A stretch of DNA of 64,000 bases, taken from contig JAAZCA010000005.1 of the NCBI GenBank assembly GCA_012513515.1, positions 29,792 through 93,791 of the forward strand. The letters are read 5' to 3'. Below are positions 18,502 to 25,839 of the stretch, one piece after another. How positions within the stretch are numbered: position 1 is the first letter of the stretch; every line of letters begins with the position of its first letter. Below the pieces are notes generated by a model. The model was not told where the DNA came from. It saw nothing but the letters and a program-made list of their open reading frames with translations, and did no database searches. The translations under genes were made by a program, and so were the position numbers. This DNA comes from Myxococcales bacterium. GTDB lineage: Bacteria > UBA10199 > 2-02-FULL-44-16 > JAAZCA01.

Positions 18502-19743
18502 TTACCTGTAGAGCGGAAAAGCGTCACAAAGTTCCCGCACCTGGGATTTTATAGATGTCCGCAAGCTCTCGCTGGAAAGATCGGAAATAACATCCGCGAT
18601 CCAGTTTCCGACGATATTCATCTCAGACTCTTTCATGCCGCGCGTTGTCATCGCAGGAGTCCCTATTCTGATGCCGGAAGTAATAAAGGGAGATCGAGTT
18701 TCCCTCGGGATCGTATTCTTGTTTACGGTTATGCCCGCATCTCCAAGCGCAGCCTCGACCTCTTTGCCGGTTACATCCTGGGCGGTCAAATCCAACAGCA
18801 GCAGATGGGTATCGGTGCCGCCGGAAACTATTCTGATTCCTCTCTTGGAGAGGGCTTCTGCCAGCGCCCTGGCATTCGCCACCACCTGTTTGCAATAGGT
18901 CGTGTAGGCGGGCTGCAGGTCCTCTAGAAATGCCACCGCTTTGGCAGCAATAACGTGCATCAGCGGACCTCCCTGCAGGCCGGGAAAGATCGATTTGTCG
19001 ACGGCCTTGGCGAATTCCTCCTTGCACATAACCATTCCACCGCGCGGACCGCGTAGGGTCTTGTGGGTGGTCGTAGTTACAAAGTGACAATGTGGAATCG
19101 GACTTGTGTGAAGGCCCGTTGCAACGAGCCCGGCGGGATGGGCTATGTCGGCCATCAGGTATGCGCCGACCTCGTCAGCTATCTCACGAAATTTCGAAAA
19201 ATCTATATCGCGTGAATAAGCCGATGCGCCGCAAACTATCAGCTTGGGCTTGTTCTTGTGTGCAAGTTTTCTGACTTCATCGAAGTCGATCAGTTCTGTT
19301 TCAAGATTAACGCCGTACGGAATCACCTTAAAATAAGTTCCGGATATGCTGACGGGGGATCCGTGCGTAAGATGCCCTCCGTGTGAAAGATTCATTCCAA
19401 GAAGAGTGTCCCCCGGCTTGAGTATCGAATAATAGACGCAGAGATTTGCCTGGCTGCCTGAGTGGGGTTGAACGTTGACGTGATCGCAGCCAAAAAGTTT
19501 TTTCGCGCGATCCCTTGCGAGATTTTCTGCTACGTCGACAAACTCGCAACCCCCGTAATACCGCTTCCCCGGATACCCCTCGGCATATTTGTTCGTCATC
19601 ACTGAACCGAGCGCGTTCAAGACATTCTTAGAAACGAAATTCTCCGAAGCTATAAGCTCGAGCTTGTGTTCCTGCCTGCCGAGCTCGTCGGATATGGCCC
19701 TGGCAATTTCCGGATCAAAGTTTTTTAGGTTTTCCGAAATCAC
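18502..19743 (-). CDS. glyA: Serine hydroxymethyltransferase
   Basis: Pyridoxal-phosphate enzyme exchanging serine and glycine with tetrahydrofolate, a main source of one-carbon units. Motifs of the 413-residue protein: [15 protein letters not shown] near 28, [18 protein letters not shown] near 50, [15 protein letters not shown] near 88, and the lysine loop [15 protein letters not shown] near 222-236 (Lys is the PLP Schiff-base residue). The start chosen is GTG at 19743, because AAGGAGG lies 6 bases upstream; the next in-frame upstream codon has no ribosome site. A 108-base gap separates it from rpiB. Confidence 0.96.
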   Translation of the reverse strand: MISENLKNFDPEIARAISDELGRQEHKLELIASENFVSKNVLNALGSVMTNKYAEGYPGKRYYGGCEFVDVAENLARDRAKKLFGCDHVNVQPHSGSQANLCVYYSILKPGDTLLGMNLSHGGHLTHGSPVSISGTYFKVIPYGVNLETELIDFDEVRKLAHKNKPKLIVCGASAYSRDIDFSKFREIADEVGAYLMADIAHPAGLVATGLHTSPIPHCHFVTTTTHKTLRGPRGGMVMCKEEFAKAVDKSIFPGLQGGPLMHVIAAKAVAFLEDLQPAYTTYCKQVVANARALAEALSKRGIRIVSGGTDTHLLLLDLTAQDVTGKEVEAALGDAGITVNKNTIPRETRSPFITSGIRIGTPAMTTRGMKESEMNIVGNWIADVISDLSSESLRTSIKSQVRELCDAFPLYR

Positions 19744-19851
19744 GGTTCCCTCCTTTTTGAAATGTGTCAGACGCAAAGCGAATCAGATTGCGCTTGGCTA
19801 TCATAGGGTTTCAAAAAGGGCAAGGATAGTAAGGAAGGTAAAAAGCGGTTA

Positions 19852-20286
19852 TTACAGCTCTATTTTGGCTATCCGAGGTTCGTGGCGCCCGCCTTCAAAC
19901 TGGGTCATCAGAAAAACGTCAGTCAACAGAACCGCCATATCGAAGGCGGTTATCCTAGCGCCTATGCAGGCCACATTGGCATCGTTGTGACGCCTGGCGA
20001 GTTCCGCATCGACCTGGTCGCGCAGAACCGCCGCCCTGACTCCGCGATAGCGATTGGCCGCCATGCACATGCCTATGCCGGAGCCGCAGACCAAAAGCCC
20101 TCTATCGCATTCCCCGCGGGAAACCAGACCTGATACCTCTTTGGCGTAATCAGGATAATCGGATTTTTCGGCGCTGCGCGGGCCACAATCGATGACAGTT
20201 TCGCAGCGCGCCTGCAAATGCTTCTTCAGATGTTCCTTGAGTTCAAAACCTGCGTGGTCTGAGCCTATGGCGATCTTGAATTGCAT
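19852..20286 (-). CDS. rpiB: Ribose-5-phosphate isomerase B
   Basis: Interconverts ribose-5-phosphate and ribulose-5-phosphate. The 144-residue protein shows IAIGSDHAGFELKEHLKKHL (5-24), CGPRSAEKSDYPDYAKEV (near 34), the active-site LLVCGSGIGMCMAANRYRGVRAAVL (63-87) and RRHNDANVACIGAR (near 98-111). The Cys and His of the active site are kept. The gene touches the ACP-like gene upstream. In related genomes fabF usually stands between acpP and rpiB; here it does not. Confidence 0.96.
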   Translation of the reverse strand: MQFKIAIGSDHAGFELKEHLKKHLQARCETVIDCGPRSAEKSDYPDYAKEVSGLVSRGECDRGLLVCGSGIGMCMAANRYRGVRAAVLRDQVDAELARRHNDANVACIGARITAFDMAVLLTDVFLMTQFEGGRHEPRIAKIEL

Positions 20287-20534
20287 CAGTTGTTCCTCTT
20301 TGAGATCAGGTCAATGGCATCTTGCACGGAGGAAAGATTCTCGGCGATTTCATCGTCGATATCCAATTCAAACTCCTCCTCGAACGCCATGACTATCTCC
20401 ATGAAATCGAGATGGTCGGCGCCAAGGTCATCTATAAAGGATGACTGCAAGGAGATGTCCTCCTCGGAAAGGCCGAGTTGGTCAGCGATGATCTCCCTGA
20501 CTTTCCCCGCTACTTGTTCAAGAGGCAGGTTCAT
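20286..20534 (-). CDS. Acyl-carrier-like protein lacking the phosphopantetheine serine
   Basis: An 82-residue acidic protein with the whole acyl carrier fold: LEQVAGKVREIIADQLGL, the helix-II entry DLGADHLDFMEIVMAFEEEF and a closing IDDEIAENLSSVQDAIDLI. In ordinary ACP the helix-II entry reads DSL, where the serine carries 4'-phosphopantetheine. Here the codon at 20412-20414 is CAT, giving His41, so the protein cannot be primed in the normal way. It lies between rpmF and rpiB, with the usual plsX-fabHDG and fabF genes absent. Possible roles are a repurposed scaffold (ACP partners include SpoT and cysteine desulfurase in known bacteria) or a relic. The rest of the sequence does not look decayed. 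Confidence 0.8.
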   Translation of the reverse strand: MNLPLEQVAGKVREIIADQLGLSEEDISLQSSFIDDLGADHLDFMEIVMAFEEEFELDIDDEIAENLSSVQDAIDLISKRNN

Positions 20535-20543
20535 GTTTGTGGA

Positions 20544-20726
20544 CTATATCTCCTGACCGACGATTTCGCGGCCCTTGTAAAAACCGCAATGGATGCACAC
20601 CCTGTGAGGAAGCTTGGACTGCCTGCACTGGGGACATATCGAAAGGTTCGTCGGTTTTCTCTTTGAGTTGGCCGCACGGCGCATATTTCTTCTGCTCTTC
20701 GATTTTTTTCTCTCTGGGACTGCCAC
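20544..20726 (-). CDS. rpmF: Large ribosomal subunit protein L32
   Basis: Ribosomal protein L32, 60 residues. It begins MAVPERKKSKSRRNMRRA (the canonical VPKRK-type start), and has a zinc-ribbon pair CPQCRQSKLPHRVCIHCG (near 31-48). Length fits. It follows yceD and precedes the ACP-like gene; in typical relatives plsX would follow rpmF. Confidence 0.97.
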   Translation of the reverse strand: MAVPERKKSKSRRNMRRAANSKRKPTNLSICPQCRQSKLPHRVCIHCGFYKGREIVGQEI

Positions 20727-20809
20727 AGCATTCTCCTTTCAAAAACGTTTCAAAAATAGCGCCCCAATTACATTAATAAAGGGCGCATGTCCAGCATCTA
20801 ATGAAAATC

Positions 20810-21376
20810 TCAGCGTTTTTGCCCACCTACCAGCTTTAACCCCTTGAGGGGCGCCCAGCGAGGGTCGACCTCCTTCTCCGCACAGGAACACTTCCCGTCG
20901 TTCAGATTCTGACCGCATCGCTGACAGAGCCCGGCGCAATCCTTTTTACACAGGTGCTTCATGGGGATCTGAAGTATCACCTGTTCCCTAATGATATCGG
21001 ATAGATCGATATAGTCTCCCTCGTAGAAGCCGAACTCCAGCTCCTCGCTGGAGAGCTCCACTTCGCCGTTTTCCTCCCTGCCGAATTCGTCGTCATCGGT
21101 GGAGGAGGGAATAAGCAAAACGCTTATCTCCACCCCCTGCCTGCTGTCATACTCGCAGAGGCATCTGTCGCAATCACGGCGGGTGGAATACTCGACATTT
21201 CCCTTTATATCGACATTGTCGCCGATCCTCTCGAGTAAAATTTCCGCACTGGCGGCTGCGCCACGAAGATGGGCCTCTCCGACTGCATCGGAAAGAAGAT
21301 CATCAAGCCAGCGATCCTGCTCTGTAGCGGAGATCTTAAGGCCATCTTGCGGTATGTCGTCTAAAAATATTTCCAT
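20810..21376 (-). CDS. YceD/DUF177 family protein
   Basis: A 188-residue protein of the YceD family (DUF177), which in many bacteria is coded next to rpmF and in E. coli is linked to 23S rRNA synthesis. The central part has a cysteine pair RDCDRCLCEY (near 67-76), an acidic strand region, then DLSDIIREQVILQIPMKHLCKKDCAGLCQRCGQNLNDGKC (near 123-162), of which the CxxxC-x3-CxxCG cysteines may bind zinc. The start ATG has no Shine-Dalgarno; the predicted promoter at 21386-21414 would start transcription about 3 bases before it. Confidence 0.9.
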   Translation of the reverse strand: MEIFLDDIPQDGLKISATEQDRWLDDLLSDAVGEAHLRGAAASAEILLERIGDNVDIKGNVEYSTRRDCDRCLCEYDSRQGVEISVLLIPSSTDDDEFGREENGEVELSSEELEFGFYEGDYIDLSDIIREQVILQIPMKHLCKKDCAGLCQRCGQNLNDGKCSCAEKEVDPRWAPLKGLKLVGGQKR

Positions 21377-21385
21377 ATATGAACC

Positions 21386-21414
21386 TGTATATAGACCTGT
21401 TTATTCATCTGCAA
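21386..21414 (-). promoter_or_regulatory. Predicted sigma70 promoter of yceD-rpmF
   Basis: On the minus strand: -35 TTGCAG (21409-21414), 17-base spacer, -10 TATACA (21386-21391). The expected start is about 21379, three bases before the yceD ATG at 21376, so the mRNA would be nearly leaderless. Read by eye. Confidence 0.45.
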
Positions 21415-21463
21415 TTGCGCTAAAATCAACGCACAGCGCCCAAACAGAGCTTAAAACATTTTT

Positions 21464-21817
21464 CTATTTTTTTATCGGCCGGTTCTTCTCGTCCACGAAG
21501 ATCTTCCTGGGCTGAAAATTTCTGACCTCAGACTCATCGTAATCCCCATAGCCGCCGATGATTATCTTATCGCCCCGATTTATCAAAAGCGCGGCAGCCC
21601 CGTTTATGGATATCGTTCCAGAGGCGGGAGCCCCTTCGATAACATAGGTCACCAAACGTGCGCCGTTTGTCACATCCCATACATGGACCTGCTCATACTC
21701 GAACAGATCCGCGGCATCCATAAGGACCCTGTCTATGGTTATGGAACCTTCATAATCCGCAGAGGCATCGGTAACGGTAGCCCTGTGAATCTTTGATTTC
21801 AGCATTCTCCTGCGCAT
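21464..21817 (-). CDS. panD: Aspartate 1-decarboxylase
   Basis: Makes beta-alanine for pantothenate and CoA. The 117-residue proenzyme starts MRRRMLKSKIHRATVT, which matches the family start, and holds YEGSITID near 23-30, where self-cleavage at Gly-Ser gives the pyruvoyl cofactor. Tyr58-like YVIEGAPASGTISINGAAA near 57-75 is also typical. The longer start (ATG 21817) fits the family best and has no Shine-Dalgarno; the predicted promoter would start transcription at about 21821. Confidence 0.95.
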   Translation of the reverse strand: MRRRMLKSKIHRATVTDASADYEGSITIDRVLMDAADLFEYEQVHVWDVTNGARLVTYVIEGAPASGTISINGAAALLINRGDKIIIGGYGDYDESEVRNFQPRKIFVDEKNRPIKK

Positions 21818-21827
21818 AGCGCGGGAA

Positions 21828-21855
21828 CCTATACCGAAGGCTTAATACATGTCAA
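21828..21855 (-). promoter_or_regulatory. Predicted sigma70 promoter of panD
   Basis: On the minus strand: -35 TTGACA (21850-21855), spacer 16, -10 TATAGG (21828-21833). The expected start, about 21821, lies only four bases before the panD ATG, so the transcript would be leaderless or nearly so. The panD region has no Shine-Dalgarno in the proper place. Confidence 0.55.
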
Positions 21856-21907
21856 CCGATGGATTATCTTATGAAATCTCTGAAAAGCTAGCTGCAACAA
21901 ATAACTT

Positions 21908-21971
21908 CGACCATGGACAAGTGACCATCGACCAAAACCATCGATCGCAGCTGGTCAATGGTCCATTGTCG
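21908..21971. repeat. Imperfect inverted repeat, about 20-base arms
   Basis: The arm 21908-21927 (CGACCATGGACAAGTGACCA) is nearly the reverse complement of 21952-21971; about 16-17 of 20 positions pair, with a 24-base loop. The motif gaccat/ggtcaatgg recurs within it. It may be a mobile intergenic repeat. Confidence 0.5.
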
Positions 21972-21987
21972 CTGATCTTTGATCAGC
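21971..21987. repeat. Small perfect hairpin GCTGATC-TTT-GATCAGC
   Basis: Seven-base perfect arms (21971-21977 and 21981-21987) around TTT, followed by ATTTT. It could act as a weak terminator on the plus strand, though no gene ends there; more likely part of the repeat field. Confidence 0.4.
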
Positions 21988-22034
21988 ATTTTGTAAGACT
22001 GGATTATATTCGAAAATATCGTTATTAAGATTAA

Positions 22035-22070
22035 AATTACGATGAAGATTAAGATTACGATGAAGATTAA
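22035..22070. repeat. Tandem 18-base repeat, two copies
   Basis: Units 22035-22052 and 22053-22070 match at 17 of 18 bases (consensus GATTACGATGAAGATTAA). A degenerate partial unit precedes them and GATT follows. Confidence 0.6.
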
Positions 22071-22094
22071 GATTCGGGGATGACAATCACGCCG

Positions 22095-22123
22095 TCATTC
22101 TCGCATGATTTAAGCGGGAATCC
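22095..22123. repeat. Extragenic palindrome of the GTCATTC...GCGGGAATCC type
   Basis: ATTCTCGC (22097-22104) can pair with GCGGGAAT (22114-22121), with one G-U, around a 9-base loop. The form resembles short extragenic palindromes scattered through deltaproteobacterial genomes; copy number cannot be judged from one window. Confidence 0.4.
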
Positions 22124-22201
22124 CGTTCCAACCGTTCACCAGTCACAAGTCACGGTCGTTGCGGGGATGACAAGCGCATAGCTTTTAGAGGCGCCCTGAA
22201 T

Positions 22202-22230
22202 TTGCTGATTTTTCAAAGGTTACTTATAAG
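22202..22230 (+). promoter_or_regulatory. Predicted promoter of the reductoisomerase-like/amrB pair
   Basis: -35 TTGCTG (22202-22207), 17-base spacer, -10 TATAAG (22225-22230). The expected start near 22237 leaves a leader of about 48 bases with GGGAG before the chosen TTG at 22285. Confidence 0.45.
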
Positions 22231-22284
22231 TTAAAGAACTTTATCCGGATGCCAGTTTTATATTGAAAGTTGGGAGAATACCTC

Positions 22285-23271
22285 TTGCAGAAGACCTTTT
22301 ACAAAGCTAGATCACTGAGTACTATGAATACCGCTGATGAAAAAATAGTGATCTTCGGCTTCGGTGCACAGGGGCGAGTCCAAGCCCAGAACCTCCAAGA
22401 AAGCGGCCTCGATGTGACAGTCTCCCTCAGGCCCGAAAGCCCCCGTATAGAGGAGGTGCGCAAGCTTAAACTCACCTGTCGCACCGATCTAAAAAAAGCG
22501 GCCTCCGAAGCATCCATATGCGCCATCATGCTTCCGGATAGCCAGCAGGCTGAATTTTATTCCCAAATCCTTCAGGAGAATCTAAGGCCTGGCGCCGCGA
22601 TCCTTTTCGCGCACGGTCTAGCGGTACACTACGGCATGATCGCGCCAAGAAATGATATCGACGTTATCCTGGTGGCCCCCCTCGCTCATGGAATCGCTGT
22701 GAGAGAGGAGTTTCTAGCTGGATCCGGAGTCCCCTGCGCGGTAGCGGTGGCACAGGATTTCACTGGAAGGGCCTTCGATCGTGCGCTCTTTTATGGAAAG
22801 GGAATAAGCAAAGATGGGCCCTTCATAAAGTCCACCTTTCGCGAGGAGGTGGAGACCGATCTTTTCGCCGAACAGGTAATACTCTGCGGAGGGCTGCCCG
22901 AGCTCATCCGCGCCTCATTCGAAACCCTCGTCTCAAACGGCTACAATCCAGAAATAGCATACCAAAGCTCCTTACGAGAGCTCCATCCGATACTCTCCCT
23001 CATGGAAAAACATGGCATAGAGGGGATGAGGAGAAGGATAAGCGACACGGCAAGGTTCGGAGCGGTCACGAGGGGAAAGAGGATCGTCGATTCAAAGACC
23101 AGGGTTGAAATGAATAATCTGCTATCGGAAATAAAATCTGGAAAATTCATCGAAGAGCTCAAGAAAGAGACGGCCTCGGGATTTTCGCAGACAGAAAGTT
23201 TGCTGGCAGATGACGCCTCCAGCGAATTCGAAAAGGTGCACCGTAAATTTGTAGAGGGAAAATTGAGATGA
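22285..23271 (+). CDS. Ketol-acid reductoisomerase-like protein with altered active site
   Basis: A 328-residue homologue of ketol-acid reductoisomerase (IlvC): Rossmann N-domain with FGFGAQGRVQAQNL (24-37), middle LFAHGLAVHYG (107-117) and a C-terminal knotted domain with FREEVETDLFAEQ (185-197). D192 and E196, two metal ligands, are kept. But the conserved lysine of the PKGPGH motif is Leu133 (VAPLAHG), one metal glutamate is Ser228, and SNTAE has become SDTAR (R257). It probably no longer makes the classical reaction. TTG at 22285 is chosen because GGGAG lies 8 bases upstream and the residues after it align with normal IlvC N-termini; TTG 22270 is possible. Its stop overlaps the start of amrB (ATGA). 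Confidence 0.75.
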   Translation: MQKTFYKARSLSTMNTADEKIVIFGFGAQGRVQAQNLQESGLDVTVSLRPESPRIEEVRKLKLTCRTDLKKAASEASICAIMLPDSQQAEFYSQILQENLRPGAAILFAHGLAVHYGMIAPRNDIDVILVAPLAHGIAVREEFLAGSGVPCAVAVAQDFTGRAFDRALFYGKGISKDGPFIKSTFREEVETDLFAEQVILCGGLPELIRASFETLVSNGYNPEIAYQSSLRELHPILSLMEKHGIEGMRRRISDTARFGAVTRGKRIVDSKTRVEMNNLLSEIKSGKFIEELKKETASGFSQTESLLADDASSEFEKVHRKFVEGKLR

Positions 23272-24071
23272 AAAGAGAGCCGGCGGTAGCAGGGTCTTTC
23301 TATCCCGGAACTTTCAGCGCGCTGACAAAAACCCTGAAGCGACTGATTCACCCGGTTGAAAATCCAAAGAAGGTCATATGTGCAATCGCGCCGCACGCGG
23401 GTTACGTCTATTCCGGAGAGGTCGCAGGAAGGATCTTTTCAGAGATATCCGTTCCGGAAAAGTGCATAGTACTTTCTCCCAATCACCGCGGCTACGGAGC
23501 CCGCGCCGCGATAATGGCGAAGGGAAGCTGGGCAATTCCTACAGGTGAAATCCCCGTGGATGAGGATATATCTTCCTCGCTTCTGCGAGAATCCACGGGG
23601 CTACGCGATGACATGAGCGCACATCTGCAGGAACATTCTCTGGAAGTTCAGCTCCCCTTTCTTCTTGCGCGGCAGCCAAAACTCAGAATAGCCCCGATAA
23701 CGATTTCACTGCTTGGGGCGGCGGGGTGCGCCGAGCTTGCATCTGCCATCGCCAGAGTGGTTTCGAAATGCGACGAGGATATATTGATAGTCTGCAGCAC
23801 AGACATGAATCACTTCGATGCTCAAGCGGAAACGATGGAGAAGGACAGGATGGCCATAGAAAAAGTCTTGGATCTTGATGCATCAGGGCTTGTTGAAATC
23901 TGCTCCAGCAGATCCATAACCATGTGCGGCGTTATCCCTACCGCAGTGGCAATCATGGCATCCCTTGAACTCGGGGCAAAAAAAGCGACTCTGGTCGAAC
24001 ACAAGACCTCCGGCGATGTTACGGGGGATTACACCTCGGTAGTCGGATACGCCGGATTCACAATAGAATAG
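23268..24071 (+). CDS. amrB: Memo family protein (AmmeMemoRadiSam system protein B)
   Basis: A 267-residue protein of the Memo family, related in fold to non-haem iron dioxygenases. The likely metal residues are all visible: APHAGYVYSGEVAG (His near 43), LSPNHRGYG (His near 71), STDMNHFDAQ (His near 184) and MCGVIPTAVA (Cys near 223), plus EHSLEVQLPFL near 124. In other genomes Memo lies with AMMECR1 and a radical SAM protein; neither is next to it here. Its start overlaps the stop of the reductoisomerase-like gene by four bases, so the two are co-translated. Confidence 0.9.
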   Translation: MKREPAVAGSFYPGTFSALTKTLKRLIHPVENPKKVICAIAPHAGYVYSGEVAGRIFSEISVPEKCIVLSPNHRGYGARAAIMAKGSWAIPTGEIPVDEDISSSLLRESTGLRDDMSAHLQEHSLEVQLPFLLARQPKLRIAPITISLLGAAGCAELASAIARVVSKCDEDILIVCSTDMNHFDAQAETMEKDRMAIEKVLDLDASGLVEICSSRSITMCGVIPTAVAIMASLELGAKKATLVEHKTSGDVTGDYTSVVGYAGFTIE

Positions 24072-24086
24072 GATGACCATTTTGCC

Positions 24087-24115
24087 TTGACGCAGCCCGC
24101 TGCTTTCCATACTTA
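24087..24115 (+). promoter_or_regulatory. Predicted promoter of gltX, leaderless
   Basis: -35 TTGACG (24087-24092), 17-base spacer, -10 TACTTA (24110-24115). The expected start, 24122 or so, nearly coincides with the gltX ATG at 24124, and no Shine-Dalgarno precedes that ATG. Confidence 0.5.
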
Positions 24116-24123
24116 ATCTCCCC

Positions 24124-25506
24124 ATGAAACCACGCGTACGATTTGCACCGTCACCAACCGGCTCTCTCCATATCGGAGGGGCCAGAACCGCTCTCTTCAA
24201 CTGGCTCTTCGCCAGACACCACGGGGGCACATTCATACTCCGTATAGAAGACACGGACCTCGAGCGTTCCACGAAGGAATTCGAGAAATCGATCCTCGAT
24301 GGAATGAAGTGGCTCGGGATGGACTGGGATGAAGGCCCGTTCTACCAGACGGAGAGGATGAATCTCTACAAGACGCATGTTCAAAAACTCCTCGATGATG
24401 GGAAGGCCTACAGATGCACATGCACCCCTGAAGAGCTGGAAGCAAAGCGTCAGCAGGCCCTAGCCGAAGGCCGCAAACCCAAGTATGACGGGAAATGCAG
24501 GAACAGCGACTCGAATCCGGATCTACCGGCAGCGATAAGGTTCAAGGCCCCTCAGGATGGCGCCACTGAATTTCACGACATCTGCAGAGGAACGATAAGG
24601 TTTGAAAACATAGAGCTCGACGATCTCATCATCGCCAGGAGCGACGGCAGTCCGACTTACAACTTCACAGTCGTAGTCGATGATGTGACGATGAAGATAA
24701 GTCACGTCATACGCGGCGACGACCACATCAACAACACGCCGCGACAGGTTCTGCTGTACAAAGCATTGGGTTTCGAAGTACCGGAATTCGCCCATCTTCC
24801 CATGATACACGGACCTGATAAAAAGAAACTCTCTAAAAGGCATGGCGCCGCGTCGGTTATCGAATATAAGGAGATGGGCTATCTTCCACACGCGCTGGTC
24901 AATTATCTGGCCAGGCTAGGATGGTCTCACGGAGACCAGGAAATTTTCACCATCGAGGAGCTGATCAGGAACTTCGATCTGGATTCCGTTGGGAATTCGC
25001 CCTCGGTATTCGATATGGAAAAACTCGGCTGGGTGAACAGAGAGCATATGAACAAGCTCTCCAATAATGAGCTTGCCGACCAAGTCGTTCCATTTTTGGA
25101 AGGAATCGGCTTAAAAATAGACGACCGCTCGTACGCCAGCGCAGCGATTGCGACAGAGAGAGAAAGAGGCAGAACTTTAAAGGAACTCGCGGATATCTCC
25201 GCATTCTATTTTCGCGATGAAATAGTCATCGATGAAAAAGCCGGCTCGAAGTGGCTTGGAGAGGCGGGCAAGTCGTTGTTAGCTGAAATCCTCATTCAAT
25301 TGGAAAAGCTCGATCAATTCACAATCAATTCGATAAAAAATGTCATCGACTCAATCGCTGCTCAAAAAGCTCTCAAGATGCTAGACGTGGCCCAGCCGAT
25401 AAGGGTCGCGTTGACCGGCACCACCGTCAGCCCGGGCATATACGAAGTGCTAAGTATTTTAGGAAAAGAGCGAGTCGTGAAGAGGATCAGGGCCGCGATC
25501 GGATAG
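24124..25506 (+). CDS. gltX: Glutamate--tRNA ligase
   Basis: Charges tRNA-Glu (and perhaps tRNA-Gln if no glutaminyl ligase or GatCAB step exists elsewhere). The 460-residue class I synthetase has FAPSPTGSLHIGGART (5-20, HIGH-type), the cysteine-rich insert YRCTCTPEELEAKRQQ (near 97-112) that ends with a single CRN motif, NFTVVVDDVTMKISHVIRGDDH (near 180-201) and the KMSKS-type loop KKLSKRHGAAS near 237-247. The ATG has no ribosome site, matching a leaderless transcript. It converges with the cold-shock-like gene after only 9 bases. Confidence 0.96.
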   Translation: MKPRVRFAPSPTGSLHIGGARTALFNWLFARHHGGTFILRIEDTDLERSTKEFEKSILDGMKWLGMDWDEGPFYQTERMNLYKTHVQKLLDDGKAYRCTCTPEELEAKRQQALAEGRKPKYDGKCRNSDSNPDLPAAIRFKAPQDGATEFHDICRGTIRFENIELDDLIIARSDGSPTYNFTVVVDDVTMKISHVIRGDDHINNTPRQVLLYKALGFEVPEFAHLPMIHGPDKKKLSKRHGAASVIEYKEMGYLPHALVNYLARLGWSHGDQEIFTIEELIRNFDLDSVGNSPSVFDMEKLGWVNREHMNKLSNNELADQVVPFLEGIGLKIDDRSYASAAIATERERGRTLKELADISAFYFRDEIVIDEKAGSKWLGEAGKSLLAEILIQLEKLDQFTINSIKNVIDSIAAQKALKMLDVAQPIRVALTGTTVSPGIYEVLSILGKERVVKRIRAAIG

Positions 25507-25515
25507 ATCCACAGT

Positions 25516-25836
25516 TCAGTAGACTTTTATTTTGATTACCCGATCCCCTTCCGAAGTGCGGCTCCTGTCAAAGCCGACGCGTTTCCCCACGACGAGATAT
25601 TTCTTATCCCCTTTCGGGCCCACCAGTGCTGCCTCGTCGAGATTGAAATAGAGGTCCACTCCCTTCGCATCCTTTATGACACCGTACCCCTGTCGCGGAT
25701 AAAAGCTCGATACACTACCCTTGGGGAAAAGATCGTTTTCCTCAACAAACTGCAACTCAGTTTCCCTCTCGATAGCGAACGGAACTGGAAGCCAGTTCGG
25801 ATCCCTCACATCAAATTTCGGGGCGTCATTTTTCAT
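25516..25836 (-). CDS. Small protein with a cold-shock-like domain, end of the pil operon
   Basis: A 106-residue protein. Residues about 39-106 follow the order of the cold-shock fold: KGSVSSFYPRQGYGVIKD, then LYFNLDEAALVGPKG, then YLVVGKRVGFDRSRTSEGDRVIKIKVY. The classical RNP motifs are only loosely kept, so nucleic-acid binding is likely but unproven. The first 38 residues, RDPNWLPVPFAIERE, are unrelated to anything I know. It starts 3 bases after the pilQ stop, so it may be co-transcribed with the pilus genes. Confidence 0.6.
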   Translation of the reverse strand: MKNDAPKFDVRDPNWLPVPFAIERETELQFVEENDLFPKGSVSSFYPRQGYGVIKDAKGVDLYFNLDEAALVGPKGDKKYLVVGKRVGFDRSRTSEGDRVIKIKVY

Positions 25837-25839
25837 ATA

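Larger units (their letters stand above)
21818..22284. other. Repeat-rich intergenic region
   Basis: A 467-base stretch between divergent panD and the reductoisomerase-like gene. Besides the two promoters it holds an imperfect inverted repeat (21908-21971), a short perfect hairpin, a tandem 18-base repeat and a dispersed-type palindrome, all listed separately. No open frame here shows a convincing protein or a ribosome site. Confidence 0.6.

Noticed and set aside
21818-22284. CRISPR array
   Set aside because: The repeats are two tandem copies and hairpins, without spaced identical units or cas genes.
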